Positions 8,243 through 16,330 of a stretch of DNA of 64,000 nucleotides are shown here, piece by piece. The position numbers and the translations under genes were made by a program. The stretch is from NCBI GenBank assembly GCA_945902745.1, contig CAMDNE010000013.1:1-64000 (forward strand), written 5' to 3'. The DNA comes from Chitinophaga pinensis (GTDB lineage: Bacteria; Bacteroidota; Bacteroidia; Flavobacteriales_D; Crocinitomicaceae). Numbering within the stretch: the first letter of the stretch is position 1; every line of letters begins with the position of its first letter. The notes beneath the pieces were generated by a model. That model was not told the origin of the DNA. It was given only the letters and a program-made list of their open reading frames with translations, and ran no database searches.

Positions 8243-9142
8243 GTGAAAAACACGATCCCATCGCTAAAAAAAGGTGATTTAATTTATATTACAGCACCAG
8301 CAAAAGCAATTGAAAAAGAATATGTTCTTTTTGCAAAAGCATTTTTTGAAAAACAAGGTTTTCGTGTTTTAATAAGTGAACATTGCCTTGGAACATTTAA
8401 TTATTTTTCTGGAACAGATGCTGAGCGCCTCGCTGATCTCCAATTCGGAATTGATAATCCCGACGTAAAAGCAATTTTTTGTGCCCGAGGAGGATATGGT
8501 TGCATTCGAGTCGTAGACCAAATACAATGGGCGTCAATGTTGCGTGAACCAAAATGGTTAATTGGTTACAGCGATATCACAATTTTTCACCAACGTCTTC
8601 AGCGATTTGAACTGCCAAGTATTCACGGAACAATGCCTTTCAATTTTGAAAAAAACTCACCTGAAGCATTAGAAACTTTATTGGCAGCAATGAAAGGTGA
8701 AGAATATTCTATTACTTTTTCTGGTGATAAATTCAATCAATTAGGAACCGTTCAAGGAAAACTTGTTGGAGGAAATTTAAGTATTTTATATAGCTTACTT
8801 GGAACAGATGATCAAATAGACTATAGCAATACAATTCTCTTTATAGAAGATTTAGCGGAACATTTGTACCATATTGACAGAATGCTTTTTGCCTTTGAAA
8901 AAGCGGGTGTTTTTAATAAAATAAAAGGGTTAATCATTGGGGGAATGACAGATTTGCAAGATACAGATACTCCTTTTGGACAATCACTGGAAGAAATTAT
9001 CTTACACCATTTCACCTATAGAAAAATTCCTATTGCGTTTAATTTTCCTGCTGGTCACATAGATGACAATAGAGCCTTAAGACTTGGAAGTGAATGTTTA
9101 TTAATGGTCAATGAATTAGAAACAGAATTAAATTTTATATAA
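8243..9142 (+). CDS. LD-carboxypeptidase (peptidase family S66)
   Basis: 299 residues starting at a GTG codon. The -7 element TACATTTG at 8218-8225 lies 17 bp before it, and no ATG occurs nearby in frame. Family S66 enzymes cleave the L-Lys/meso-DAP to D-Ala bond of murein tetrapeptides during peptidoglycan recycling; MccF relatives cleave microcin C. Seen here are the N-terminal PSLKKGDLIYITAPAK segment, GGYGCIRVVDQ, the nucleophile motif GYSDIT (Ser near residue 113), and later Glu and His residues (IEDLAEHLYHID, FPAGHIDDN) matching the Ser-Glu-His triad. No signal peptide, so cytoplasmic. Confidence 0.9.
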   Translation: MKNTIPSLKKGDLIYITAPAKAIEKEYVLFAKAFFEKQGFRVLISEHCLGTFNYFSGTDAERLADLQFGIDNPDVKAIFCARGGYGCIRVVDQIQWASMLREPKWLIGYSDITIFHQRLQRFELPSIHGTMPFNFEKNSPEALETLLAAMKGEEYSITFSGDKFNQLGTVQGKLVGGNLSILYSLLGTDDQIDYSNTILFIEDLAEHLYHIDRMLFAFEKAGVFNKIKGLIIGGMTDLQDTDTPFGQSLEEIILHHFTYRKIPIAFNFPAGHIDDNRALRLGSECLLMVNELETELNFI

Positions 9143-9238
9143 ATGAGCACCACTTTCATTGTTGTCGTTTCTGTTGTTCTCCTTCACTTTATAGTGGGAA
9201 TAGGTTTTTTGATTTATAAACTTGGAAAAAAGAAATAA
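9143..9238 (+). CDS. 31-residue single-span membrane microprotein
   Basis: A short frame whose ATG follows directly on the stop codon of the LD-carboxypeptidase gene. It encodes MSTTFIVVVSVVLLHFIVGI and continues to YKLGKKK: one hydrophobic span of about 23 residues with a lysine-rich C-terminal tail, the normal inside-positive anchor pattern. Tight coupling to the upstream gene and the clean membrane profile support it as real. It could still be a chance frame. No function is known. Confidence 0.5.
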   Translation: MSTTFIVVVSVVLLHFIVGIGFLIYKLGKKK

Positions 9239-9310
9239 ATCTCTTAAAAATCAAGTCAATAATTTCGTTAGAAGTACTGAACATCCTACCGGAAATTCTT
9301 CTTAATAAAT

Positions 9311-9442
9311 GCCACAGATGCACAGATTATTCTGTTTAACAAAAAAGCTGTTCTAAACAATTACAAATCATCTGTTGTAAATTTTATTTTCATCAAGATA
9401 ACAAATTGATGTTAGTTTAAAATCTATCTGTGCATCTGTGGC
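9311..9442. repeat. MITE-like repeat, copy 1 (132 bp)
   Basis: Bounded by perfect 17-bp inverted repeats GCCACAGATGCACAGAT / ATCTGTGCATCTGTGGC. Its right-hand part (9339-9445, 107 bp) is identical to 9538-9644. It has no coding capacity. The GCCACAGATGCACAGAT motif belongs to a type of palindromic repeat I recall as common in Bacteroidetes intergenic DNA. Confidence 0.75.
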
Positions 9443-9505
9443 TGAGATATTTTTAGCGGCTTATTGAGAAAAATAAACTCAATGCGAGTATTCTTTTTAA
9501 TAAAT

Positions 9506-9641
9506 GCCACAGATGCACAGATTATATTCTAATTTTTACAAAAAAGCTGTTCTAAACAATTACAAATCATCTGTTGTAAATTTTATTTTCATCAAGATAA
9601 CAAATTGATGTTAGTTTAAAATCTATCTGTGCATCTGTGGC
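9506..9641. repeat. MITE-like repeat, copy 2 (136 bp)
   Basis: The same 17-bp inverted ends as copy 1 and the same 107-bp core at an offset of 199 bp. The only internal difference is a diverged AT-rich stretch after the left arm. The flanks also match loosely (TTCTTnTTAATAAAT on the left; A-rich DNA ending AATAAnTCA on the right), so the duplicated unit is longer than the element itself, about 190-200 bp. Confidence 0.75.
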
Positions 9642-9677
9642 TGATATTTTTTTTAGCTACCTATTGCAAAAAATAAG

Positions 9678-10040
9678 TCAAAGCACCACCACTTTTTTAC
9701 TTATTCGGTTTTCATCCTCTTGAATAGTACAGAAAAATGTTCCTCTAGGCAAATCAGTAACTTCCGTTTTACCTTCTTCACCAATTAACCAGGTTCCAAC
9801 ATATGTTCCTTCAACGCTCGTTATCGTAATAACAGATCCATTTTTTCCTTCAACAAAAAGTCTACCTTCCGATGGATTGGGATAAATTGAAACAGCAACT
9901 TCCATCTGTTCTCTTTTTTGAGACGCTTCTTTTATTGGATTCGTTTCTTCCTTAGAAACACTTCCTTTTAAATGATTTTCCTCTTGTGCAAAGCAACTTC
10001 CCGCCGCAATTAAACACATCAACATCACAGCTCTTTTCAT
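9678..10040 (-). CDS. Small secreted protein consisting mainly of a T9SS type A sorting domain
   Basis: 120 residues: a signal peptide (MKRAVMLMCLIAAGSCFAQ), about 30 polar Lys/Glu-rich residues, then directly a type A C-terminal sorting domain. The latter starts at IYPNPSEGRLFVEG and ends with the usual basic Lys-Val-Val-Val-Leu tail. Normally this domain targets a larger cargo to the type IX translocon. Here almost nothing precedes it, so the protein is either a remnant of a larger cargo or a free-standing sorting domain. It is divergent from sdhC. The function of the short linker is unknown. Confidence 0.75.
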   Translation of the reverse strand: MKRAVMLMCLIAAGSCFAQEENHLKGSVSKEETNPIKEASQKREQMEVAVSIYPNPSEGRLFVEGKNGSVITITSVEGTYVGTWLIGEEGKTEVTDLPRGTFFCTIQEDENRISKKVVVL

Positions 10041-10146
10041 CGTTTGTTTTCACTAGAACAACAATTATACTTTTCGTTACAAAAAACACAACAAAATCAT
10101 TTTTTGTTTGTTTTTATATATAATCAGTCTAAATAAGGCCTTCCCC

Positions 10147-10177
10147 CTTGTTGCTTGCGTTGTAACACTTAAATTTG
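10147..10177 (+). promoter_or_regulatory. Promoter of the sdh operon
   Basis: A CTTG at 10147-10150 and the perfect -7 element TAAATTTG at 10170-10177 are 19 bp apart, the usual Bacteroidetes spacing. It also decides the sdhC start: an upstream TTG codon in frame at 10175 lies inside the -7 element, so the ATG at 10208 is the real start. Confidence 0.7.
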
Positions 10178-10207
10178 GGGCATATTATATTAATTATTAT
10201 ACTATTT

Positions 10208-11068
10208 ATGAGTAAGTCAGTTATTTTAAAATCTTCTATTGCCAAAAAATACTGGATGGCATTTACAGGGTTGTTTTTATGTCTTTTCCTTGTAGGTCAC
10301 CTTCTTGGAAATTTACAATTGTTCTACGCAGGAGAAGAAGGCAGAAGAGCATTCAATGAATATGCCTACTTCATGCAGCATAATTTATTGATCAAAGTAA
10401 TGTCATACGTTACTTATCTATCAATTTTATTTCATGCTATTGATGGATTATTATTGGCTTTTCAAAACAAAAAAGCACGTCCAGTTCAATATGCAATGAA
10501 CAAAGCTTCTGCAAATTCGTCATCTGCTTCAAGACAAATGGCTTTGTTAGGAAGTATTATTTTGATTTTCATTGCAACGCATATGGTGAACTTTTGGGGC
10601 AAAATGCATTTCGGAGAAATTCCTTTGCATACGTATAAGGTTTCAATGCCTGGTCAAATGGGACAAGTGCAAGAAAGTTCATTCTACTATACGCATGATT
10701 TTTCGGTTCAACCAGTTCCTGTTGTTAAGGAAATTGTTGTAAAAAATGAATTAGAATTATACATCAAAAATCCTGAAATTAAAGTTGGTGAAGGTTATAA
10801 AGATTTACATTCAGTTGTCATGGGATTCTTTGGAAAAAGTGCAAACGGAAACGATGTTAACGAGTTAGCTTGGTTAGCTGTTTTATTGTACACAATTTCA
10901 ATGGCCGTTCTCTCTTTTCACTTAATGCATGGATTCGCTTCAGCTTTTCAAACATTAGGAATGCGCCATCCGCGATATACAGCAATCATTAAGAATGCAG
11001 GATTAGGATTTTCAATTGTTGTCCCTGCTGTCTTTGCTGCAATTCCATTGTACATCTTCTTTAAGTAA
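10208..11068 (+). CDS. sdhC: Succinate dehydrogenase cytochrome b subunit
   Basis: Membrane anchor of respiratory complex II, of the single-subunit cytochrome b558 type (fumarate reductase/succinate dehydrogenase C, as in Bacteroides and Bacillus). About 286 residues starting MSKSVILKSSIAKKYWMAFT with five hydrophobic spans. Histidines suitable for the two hemes lie in the spans (GHLLGNLQ, ILFHAIDG, ATHMVNFWG, SFHLMHGF). It passes electrons from the SdhAB part to menaquinone. It is the first gene of the operon, 26 bp before sdhA. Confidence 0.93.
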   Translation: MSKSVILKSSIAKKYWMAFTGLFLCLFLVGHLLGNLQLFYAGEEGRRAFNEYAYFMQHNLLIKVMSYVTYLSILFHAIDGLLLAFQNKKARPVQYAMNKASANSSSASRQMALLGSIILIFIATHMVNFWGKMHFGEIPLHTYKVSMPGQMGQVQESSFYYTHDFSVQPVPVVKEIVVKNELELYIKNPEIKVGEGYKDLHSVVMGFFGKSANGNDVNELAWLAVLLYTISMAVLSFHLMHGFASAFQTLGMRHPRYTAIIKNAGLGFSIVVPAVFAAIPLYIFFK

Positions 11069-11094
11069 TAATTCGATTTTAAAAATAGATTCAT

Positions 11095-13098
11095 ATGTCA
11101 ATTTTAGACTCAAAAATACCTTCTGGCGAACTAAATCAAAAGTGGTCTTCTTACAAGGATCATATTCGATTAGTTAATCCAGCAAACAAAAGAAACATTG
11201 ATATTATTGTTGTTGGAACAGGTTTAGCTGGTGGATCAGCTTCTGCAGCCTTAGCAGAATTAGGATATAATGTTAAAGCTTTTTGTTTTCAAGATTCACC
11301 TCGTCGTGCGCACTCTATCGCTGCACAAGGAGGAATCAATGCTGCAAAAAATTACCAAGGAGATGGAGATTCTGTTTTCCGTTTATTTTACGATACAGTA
11401 AAAGGTGGTGACTACAGAGCACGTGAAGCAAATGTTTACCGTTTGGCTGAAGTTTCCGCAAGTATCATTGACCAATGTGTTGCACAAGGTGTACCATTTG
11501 CTCGTGAATACGGTGGTTTATTGGATAACCGTTCATTTGGTGGTTCTCAAGTTTCTCGTACGTTTTATGCGAAAGGGCAAACTGGACAACAACTTTTATT
11601 AGGCGCTTATTCAGCAATGTCTCGCCAAATCGGAAAAGGAAAAATCCAAATGTATAACCGTCACGAAATGCTTGATTTGGTTATCGTAGATGGAAAAGCT
11701 CGTGGAATCATTGCAAGAAATCTTGTAACTGGTTCTCTTGAAAGATTTTCTGCACACGCGGTAGTTATTGCTTCTGGTGGATATGGAAACGTATTCTATC
11801 TTTCAACGAACGCAATGGGATCTAACGTAACAGCAGCTTGGAAAGTGCACAAAAAAGGAGCTTTCTTTGCGAATCCTTGTTATACACAAATTCACCCAAC
11901 ATGTATTCCAGTTTCTGGAGATCACCAGTCTAAATTGACGTTGATGTCTGAATCATTGAGAAATGACGGACGTATTTGGGTTCCTAAAAATTTAGAGGAC
12001 TCTAAAGCGATACGTGAAGGTAGAATGAAACCAACAGATATTTCTGAAGAAGAAAGAGATTATTACTTGGAAAGACGTTATCCTGCATTTGGAAATCTTG
12101 TTCCACGTGATGTTGCTTCTCGTGCTGCAAAAGAAAGATGTGATGCTGGTTTTGGTGTCAATGCTACTGGTGAGGCCGTTTATTTAGATTTTGCATCAGC
12201 AATTGAACGTTACGGAAGAGAAAAAGTGCGCATGAATCATGATGGAGAAGCTTCAATGGAAACAATCATGGATTTAGGAACTGAAGTTGTGAAGGCAAAA
12301 TACGGTAACTTATTCCAAATGTATTATAAAATTGTAGATCAAGATCCGTATAAAACACCAATGATGATTTATCCAGCCGTGCATTACACAATGGGTGGAG
12401 TTTGGGTCGATTATAACTTAATGACCACAATAACAGGATGTTATGCAACTGGAGAAGCAAACTTCTCAGATCACGGTGCAAATCGTTTAGGAGCTTCTGC
12501 ATTGATGCAAGGTTTGGCTGATGGTTATTTTGTTTTGCCATATACAATTGCTGATTATTTGGCAGATGATATCAGAACAGGAAAAATTTCTACTGATTTA
12601 CCTGAATTTGTTCAAACAGAAGCGGACGTAAAAGCAGGTATTGATCGATTAATGAATATTAAAGGAACCAAAACAGTTGATCATTTCCACAAACGTTTAG
12701 GTAAAATAATGTGGGATAAGGTTGGAATGGCTCGAAATGCAGAAGGATTAAACTGGGCTATCACTGAAATTCAAAAATTACGTGAAGAATTTTATTCAAA
12801 TGTTCGAATCCCAGGCACTGTTGATTCATTCAATCCAGAATTAGATAAAGCTAATCGTGTGTGTGATTTCTTAGAATTAGGTGAATTAATGGCAAAAGAT
12901 GCTTTGAATAGAACTGAATCATGTGGTGGGCACTTCCGTGAAGAGTCTCAAACTGAAGAAGGTGAAGCAAAGCGTAACGATAAAGATTTCGCATATGTTG
13001 CTGCGTGGGAATATACTGGAAAACCATCAGAAGCAATCTTACACAAAGAAGATTTGGTGTTCGATAAAGTTAAATTGGTAGAAAGAAATTATAAGTAA
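11095..13098 (+). CDS. sdhA: Succinate dehydrogenase flavoprotein subunit
   Basis: 667 residues of the fumarate reductase/succinate dehydrogenase flavoprotein family. It shows the dinucleotide-binding motif [17 protein letters not shown] near residue 40, the His-containing motif [12 protein letters not shown] (site of covalent FAD attachment in the family), the active-site region with HPTCIP, and the [20 protein letters not shown] segment. It oxidises succinate to fumarate at the cytoplasmic face. The length is typical of the Bacteroidetes/epsilonproteobacterial type. The iron-sulfur subunit normally follows directly but is displaced here by an inserted small gene. Confidence 0.97.
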   Translation: MSILDSKIPSGELNQKWSSYKDHIRLVNPANKRNIDIIVVGTGLAGGSASAALAELGYNVKAFCFQDSPRRAHSIAAQGGINAAKNYQGDGDSVFRLFYDTVKGGDYRAREANVYRLAEVSASIIDQCVAQGVPFAREYGGLLDNRSFGGSQVSRTFYAKGQTGQQLLLGAYSAMSRQIGKGKIQMYNRHEMLDLVIVDGKARGIIARNLVTGSLERFSAHAVVIASGGYGNVFYLSTNAMGSNVTAAWKVHKKGAFFANPCYTQIHPTCIPVSGDHQSKLTLMSESLRNDGRIWVPKNLEDSKAIREGRMKPTDISEEERDYYLERRYPAFGNLVPRDVASRAAKERCDAGFGVNATGEAVYLDFASAIERYGREKVRMNHDGEASMETIMDLGTEVVKAKYGNLFQMYYKIVDQDPYKTPMMIYPAVHYTMGGVWVDYNLMTTITGCYATGEANFSDHGANRLGASALMQGLADGYFVLPYTIADYLADDIRTGKISTDLPEFVQTEADVKAGIDRLMNIKGTKTVDHFHKRLGKIMWDKVGMARNAEGLNWAITEIQKLREEFYSNVRIPGTVDSFNPELDKANRVCDFLELGELMAKDALNRTESCGGHFREESQTEEGEAKRNDKDFAYVAAWEYTGKPSEAILHKEDLVFDKVKLVERNYK

Positions 13099-13130
13099 AG
13101 AAGTTAGCTCTTAGTTATTAGTCTTTAGCA

Positions 13131-13490
13131 ATGGAAATGAAAGGATTTAGAGATTTACAAATTTGGCAAAGAGGATTAGAATTATCTATTCTTGTTTATC
13201 AGCACACTTTGAAATTTCCTAAAGAAGAGCAATTTGGTTTAACCTCGCAACTCAGAAGGGCTTCTACCTCAGTACCTCTAAATATTGCTGAAGGTTGGGG
13301 ACGTGGATCAGATAAATCTTTCGCTAACTTTTTAAAAATAGCTCGAGGTTCCTTGTACGAAGTTGAAACAATATTAGAAATTTGTTTACGATTAGAATAT
13401 ATTACCAATGCCCTATTTCAAACTTTTAAAAATGAAATTGAAGAAATAGGAAAAATGATAAATGGTTTAATTAGAACATTAGATAAATAA
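13131..13490 (+). CDS. Four-helix-bundle protein (23S rRNA intervening-sequence protein family)
   Basis: 119 residues with the family hallmarks: FRDLQIWQRGLELSILVYQ at the start, FGLTSQLRRASTSVPLNIAEG in the middle and ARGSLYEVETILEIC near the end. The fold is a small four-helix bundle that forms pentamers in solved relatives. The biochemical function is not established. Relatives occur inside 23S rRNA insertions and scattered in Bacteroidetes genomes. Here it sits between sdhA and sdhB, flanked by TTAG-rich low-complexity DNA (13103-13129 and 13515-13557) that is loosely inverted. The gene is therefore probably an acquired cassette. Confidence 0.9.
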   Translation: MEMKGFRDLQIWQRGLELSILVYQHTLKFPKEEQFGLTSQLRRASTSVPLNIAEGWGRGSDKSFANFLKIARGSLYEVETILEICLRLEYITNALFQTFKNEIEEIGKMINGLIRTLDK

Positions 13491-13563
13491 TAATCAAGTA
13501 ATTACAGTTTTAAATTTAGCTCAGCTAATTTCTAACTGCTAATTACTAATTACTCTAAAAATT

Positions 13564-14313
13564 ATGAAATTAACATTAAAAATCTGGAGACAAAGTGGAC
13601 CAAATGACAAAGGCCAAATTGTAACCTATCCTATCGATAACATTGAGGGTGACATGTCTTTTTTAGACATGATGGATGTTTTAAATGAAGAATTAATCGT
13701 TAAAGGTGAAGACCCTGTAGCATTTGATCACGATTGCCGTGAAGGTATTTGTGGAATGTGTTCTTTATTCATTAATGGAGAAGCTCACGGACCTGATAGA
13801 GCAATTACTACATGTCAATTACACATGCGTAAATTCAGCGATGGTGAAACTATTTATATTGAACCATGGAGAGCAAAAGCATTTCCTGTGATAAAAGATT
13901 TAGTAGTTGACCGTGGGGCTTTAGACCGTGTCATGGCTTCTGGAGGATTTGTTTCTGTTAACACTTCTGGAAACACAGTTGATGCAAATGCAATTCCTAT
14001 TTCTAAAATTGATGCAGACAAAGCGTTCGAAGCAGCAACGTGTATTGGATGTGGCGCATGTGTCGCATCTTGTGTAAATGCTTCTGCCATGCTATTTGTT
14101 TCTGCAAAAGTTTCGCAATTAGCGTTGTTACCTCAAGGGAAAGTTGAAGCAACAGAACGTGTTTTAAACATGGTTCGAACGATGGACGAAGAAGGTTTTG
14201 GTAATTGTACCAATACTGGAGCTTGTGCCGTTGAATGTCCAAAAGAAATATCTTTAGACAATATTGCCCGAATGAACAGAGAATATTTCAAAGCAATGTT
14301 AACGTCTGAATAA
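13564..14313 (+). CDS. sdhB: Succinate dehydrogenase/fumarate reductase iron-sulfur subunit
   Basis: 249 residues carrying the three iron-sulfur clusters that link FAD to the membrane subunit. The [2Fe-2S] site is CREGICGMC near residues 58-66 with a further Cys near 83. The [4Fe-4S]/[3Fe-4S] sites are [11 protein letters not shown] near 159-169 and [13 protein letters not shown] near 215. Two domains are as usual: an N-terminal ferredoxin-like and a C-terminal helical domain. It is third in the sdh operon but separated from sdhA by 465 bp holding the four-helix-bundle gene, so it may depend on read-through or an internal promoter. Confidence 0.96.
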   Translation: MKLTLKIWRQSGPNDKGQIVTYPIDNIEGDMSFLDMMDVLNEELIVKGEDPVAFDHDCREGICGMCSLFINGEAHGPDRAITTCQLHMRKFSDGETIYIEPWRAKAFPVIKDLVVDRGALDRVMASGGFVSVNTSGNTVDANAIPISKIDADKAFEAATCIGCGACVASCVNASAMLFVSAKVSQLALLPQGKVEATERVLNMVRTMDEEGFGNCTNTGACAVECPKEISLDNIARMNREYFKAMLTSE

Positions 14314-14426
14314 TAACAATAGTCATTAAATCAAGGGTAAATAATATTCAACCCAACCATTTAAATTAACTATTCGTTATGGTTTAATTAAATTTACTAT
14401 TTTCGCATAAACTAAATTTTACACTT

Positions 14427-16220
14427 ATGAAAAAAATGTTACTTGTAATGGCAGTTTCCTTCTTTACCTTGGAAGCAATTGCTCAAGTTGTCGTTGCTGG
14501 TGTTTCGCCTGCATCGGTTCAAGGTAATTATGATTATGGAGTACAGGCTAATGAAGGCGGTTGGCCAGGTGAAACGGATGATGGTACTTGGGCGCTTGCT
14601 TTAGACTTCAATGTTGATGGTACAAACGTTCAAGGAGAATTAATGATGGTAGAAGACGGTACTCCTGGTACTAACCTTCAAGGACATCCTATCTCACAAG
14701 AAGGTTGTTCACCTTTAACCAATAATTTAACAGGCAAAATTGCTGTTATTTATCGTAACACTTGTAATTTTTCTTTAAAAGCATTCAATGCTCAAGTTGC
14801 AGGTGCAATTGCTGTAATTGTTGTAAATAGAGAAGATGCAGGAATTGCAATGACCGCTGGTACTGACGGTGTTAACGTTACTATTCCAGTTGTTATTTTA
14901 TCTAAAACTGATGGAAACGCAATTATCGCAGAAATGCTTAACGGTCCTGTTGTTATGTTTATTGGAAACAAATTTGGAATAAACACGAATGATATTGGAT
15001 CAGGTCCTGATAACACTATCATCGCTACTCAAGCAACTACTCCAAGTATTTTGGCTCAAAGTGCAGCTGATTTTTCTTTTACACCTGGTCTTGCAATTGT
15101 GAACTACGGTAATGCAACACAAACATCTGTATATGTAACGGCTACTATTGATGCTCCAGGAGCACCAGCAGCATATACTTCAACAGTTGGACCATTGACA
15201 ATGGCGTATAAAGACACAATCAATATCTTTGATGGTAACCCTGAAACTTTTGCGTTATTTTCTCTTGCTACTTATCCTGTAGGAGAATATACTCTTAATT
15301 ACACGATTACTTTAGGTATGACAGCTGATCAGGCTATAGGTGATAATTCATTTACATCTAATTTTTACGTTTCTGACGACATCTACTCTTATGCTAGATT
15401 AGACATGGTTAACGCTGAGCCAATTTCTATTTCATACCCAATGAATTATACTCAAGGTTATAAGTCATGTATTCGTTTTAATAACGCTAACGCAAGTCGT
15501 GCAGGTGTAGAAGGTTTATATACTTCTATTAAAGTTGATACTGCTTTGTTTGATTTACAAGCTCAAGAAATTTCTTTGTATGCTTATACATGGAATGACC
15601 TTGCTACAACTTTTTCAGCAACACCAACTTTCTTAGATTTTACTCAAGTTGCTTTTGCACAATACTACCCATCAGCTACTTATGTTAATGGTGACGAAAT
15701 ATTTGTTCCTTTCGCAGTACCTTTTATTCTTGTTGATAACACGAATTACTTGTTCTGTATTGAAACACAAATTCCTGAGCCTGCTTTCGGTTATGATGAT
15801 GTTGTTAATTACAATGCAAATAGTGCAATTTTAGATAATGTTATTAGCCCAATCTATATTGATGATATTGGAACAACAACGGATCAATGGTTTGCTGCTG
15901 GATGGAATGGTAATCCAGCTCCTTCAATTGGAATGAAATTATTCCCTGCTGCTGAACTTGGTTTAGTTGATGCAACAGAATTAAAAGGAATTGCATATCC
16001 AAATCCAGCGTCTGATAATGTTACAGTATCTATTAATGCTACTGGTGCTGCAACGCTTGTTGTAACTGACATTACTGGTAAAATTGTATTGAACGAAAAC
16101 TTGTCTTTGACAAATGGTAGTTCTGATGTTAACACTTCTTCTTTAGAAGCTGGTATTTACATCTTCAATGTAACGCTTGATAATAATCAAACATCTCAAT
16201 TTAACGTTGTAATCAAATAA
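14427..16220 (+). CDS. Secreted PA-domain protein with T9SS type A sorting domain (paralog 1)
   Basis: 597 residues. A signal peptide (MKKMLLVMAVSFFTLEAIAQ) is followed by a protease-associated (PA) domain of about residues 30-190, recognisable from NLTGKIAVIYRNTCNFSLK and the AGAIAVIVVN segment. A long beta-rich middle part follows, and a C-terminal sorting domain starts at IAYPNPASDNVTVSI. PA domains often accompany proteases, but no protease domain is seen here. It is exported through the type IX system and probably attached to the cell surface. The gene downstream at 16331 is a close paralog with the same order of domains. Confidence 0.87.
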   Translation: MKKMLLVMAVSFFTLEAIAQVVVAGVSPASVQGNYDYGVQANEGGWPGETDDGTWALALDFNVDGTNVQGELMMVEDGTPGTNLQGHPISQEGCSPLTNNLTGKIAVIYRNTCNFSLKAFNAQVAGAIAVIVVNREDAGIAMTAGTDGVNVTIPVVILSKTDGNAIIAEMLNGPVVMFIGNKFGINTNDIGSGPDNTIIATQATTPSILAQSAADFSFTPGLAIVNYGNATQTSVYVTATIDAPGAPAAYTSTVGPLTMAYKDTINIFDGNPETFALFSLATYPVGEYTLNYTITLGMTADQAIGDNSFTSNFYVSDDIYSYARLDMVNAEPISISYPMNYTQGYKSCIRFNNANASRAGVEGLYTSIKVDTALFDLQAQEISLYAYTWNDLATTFSATPTFLDFTQVAFAQYYPSATYVNGDEIFVPFAVPFILVDNTNYLFCIETQIPEPAFGYDDVVNYNANSAILDNVISPIYIDDIGTTTDQWFAAGWNGNPAPSIGMKLFPAAELGLVDATELKGIAYPNPASDNVTVSINATGAATLVVTDITGKIVLNENLSLTNGSSDVNTSSLEAGIYIFNVTLDNNQTSQFNVVIK

Positions 16221-16241
16221 CAACATTAAGTAATAAGAATT

Positions 16242-16273
16242 AAAGGGCTGAAGAAATATCAGCCCTTTTTTTA
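16242..16273 (+). terminator. Rho-independent terminator
   Basis: A perfect 10-bp stem AAAGGGCTGA / TCAGCCCTTT with a 7-base loop and a T run, about 20 bp past the stop of the first PA-domain gene. The paralog behind it must therefore have its own promoter. Confidence 0.88.
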
Positions 16274-16330
16274 TGCAATCAACTTCCATACTATATTGAA
16301 TTAAACTATTTTAGCACAAAAAATATTTTC

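Noticed and set aside
10175-10207. TTG start 11 codons before sdhC
   Set aside because: It lies inside the promoter's -7 element, so it cannot be on the transcript.
12099-12114. TGTTCCACGTGATGTT, resembling parS
   Set aside because: Only the left 12 bases match; the right arm is wrong. It lies in conserved sdhA codons (LVPRDV), so it is explained by coding.
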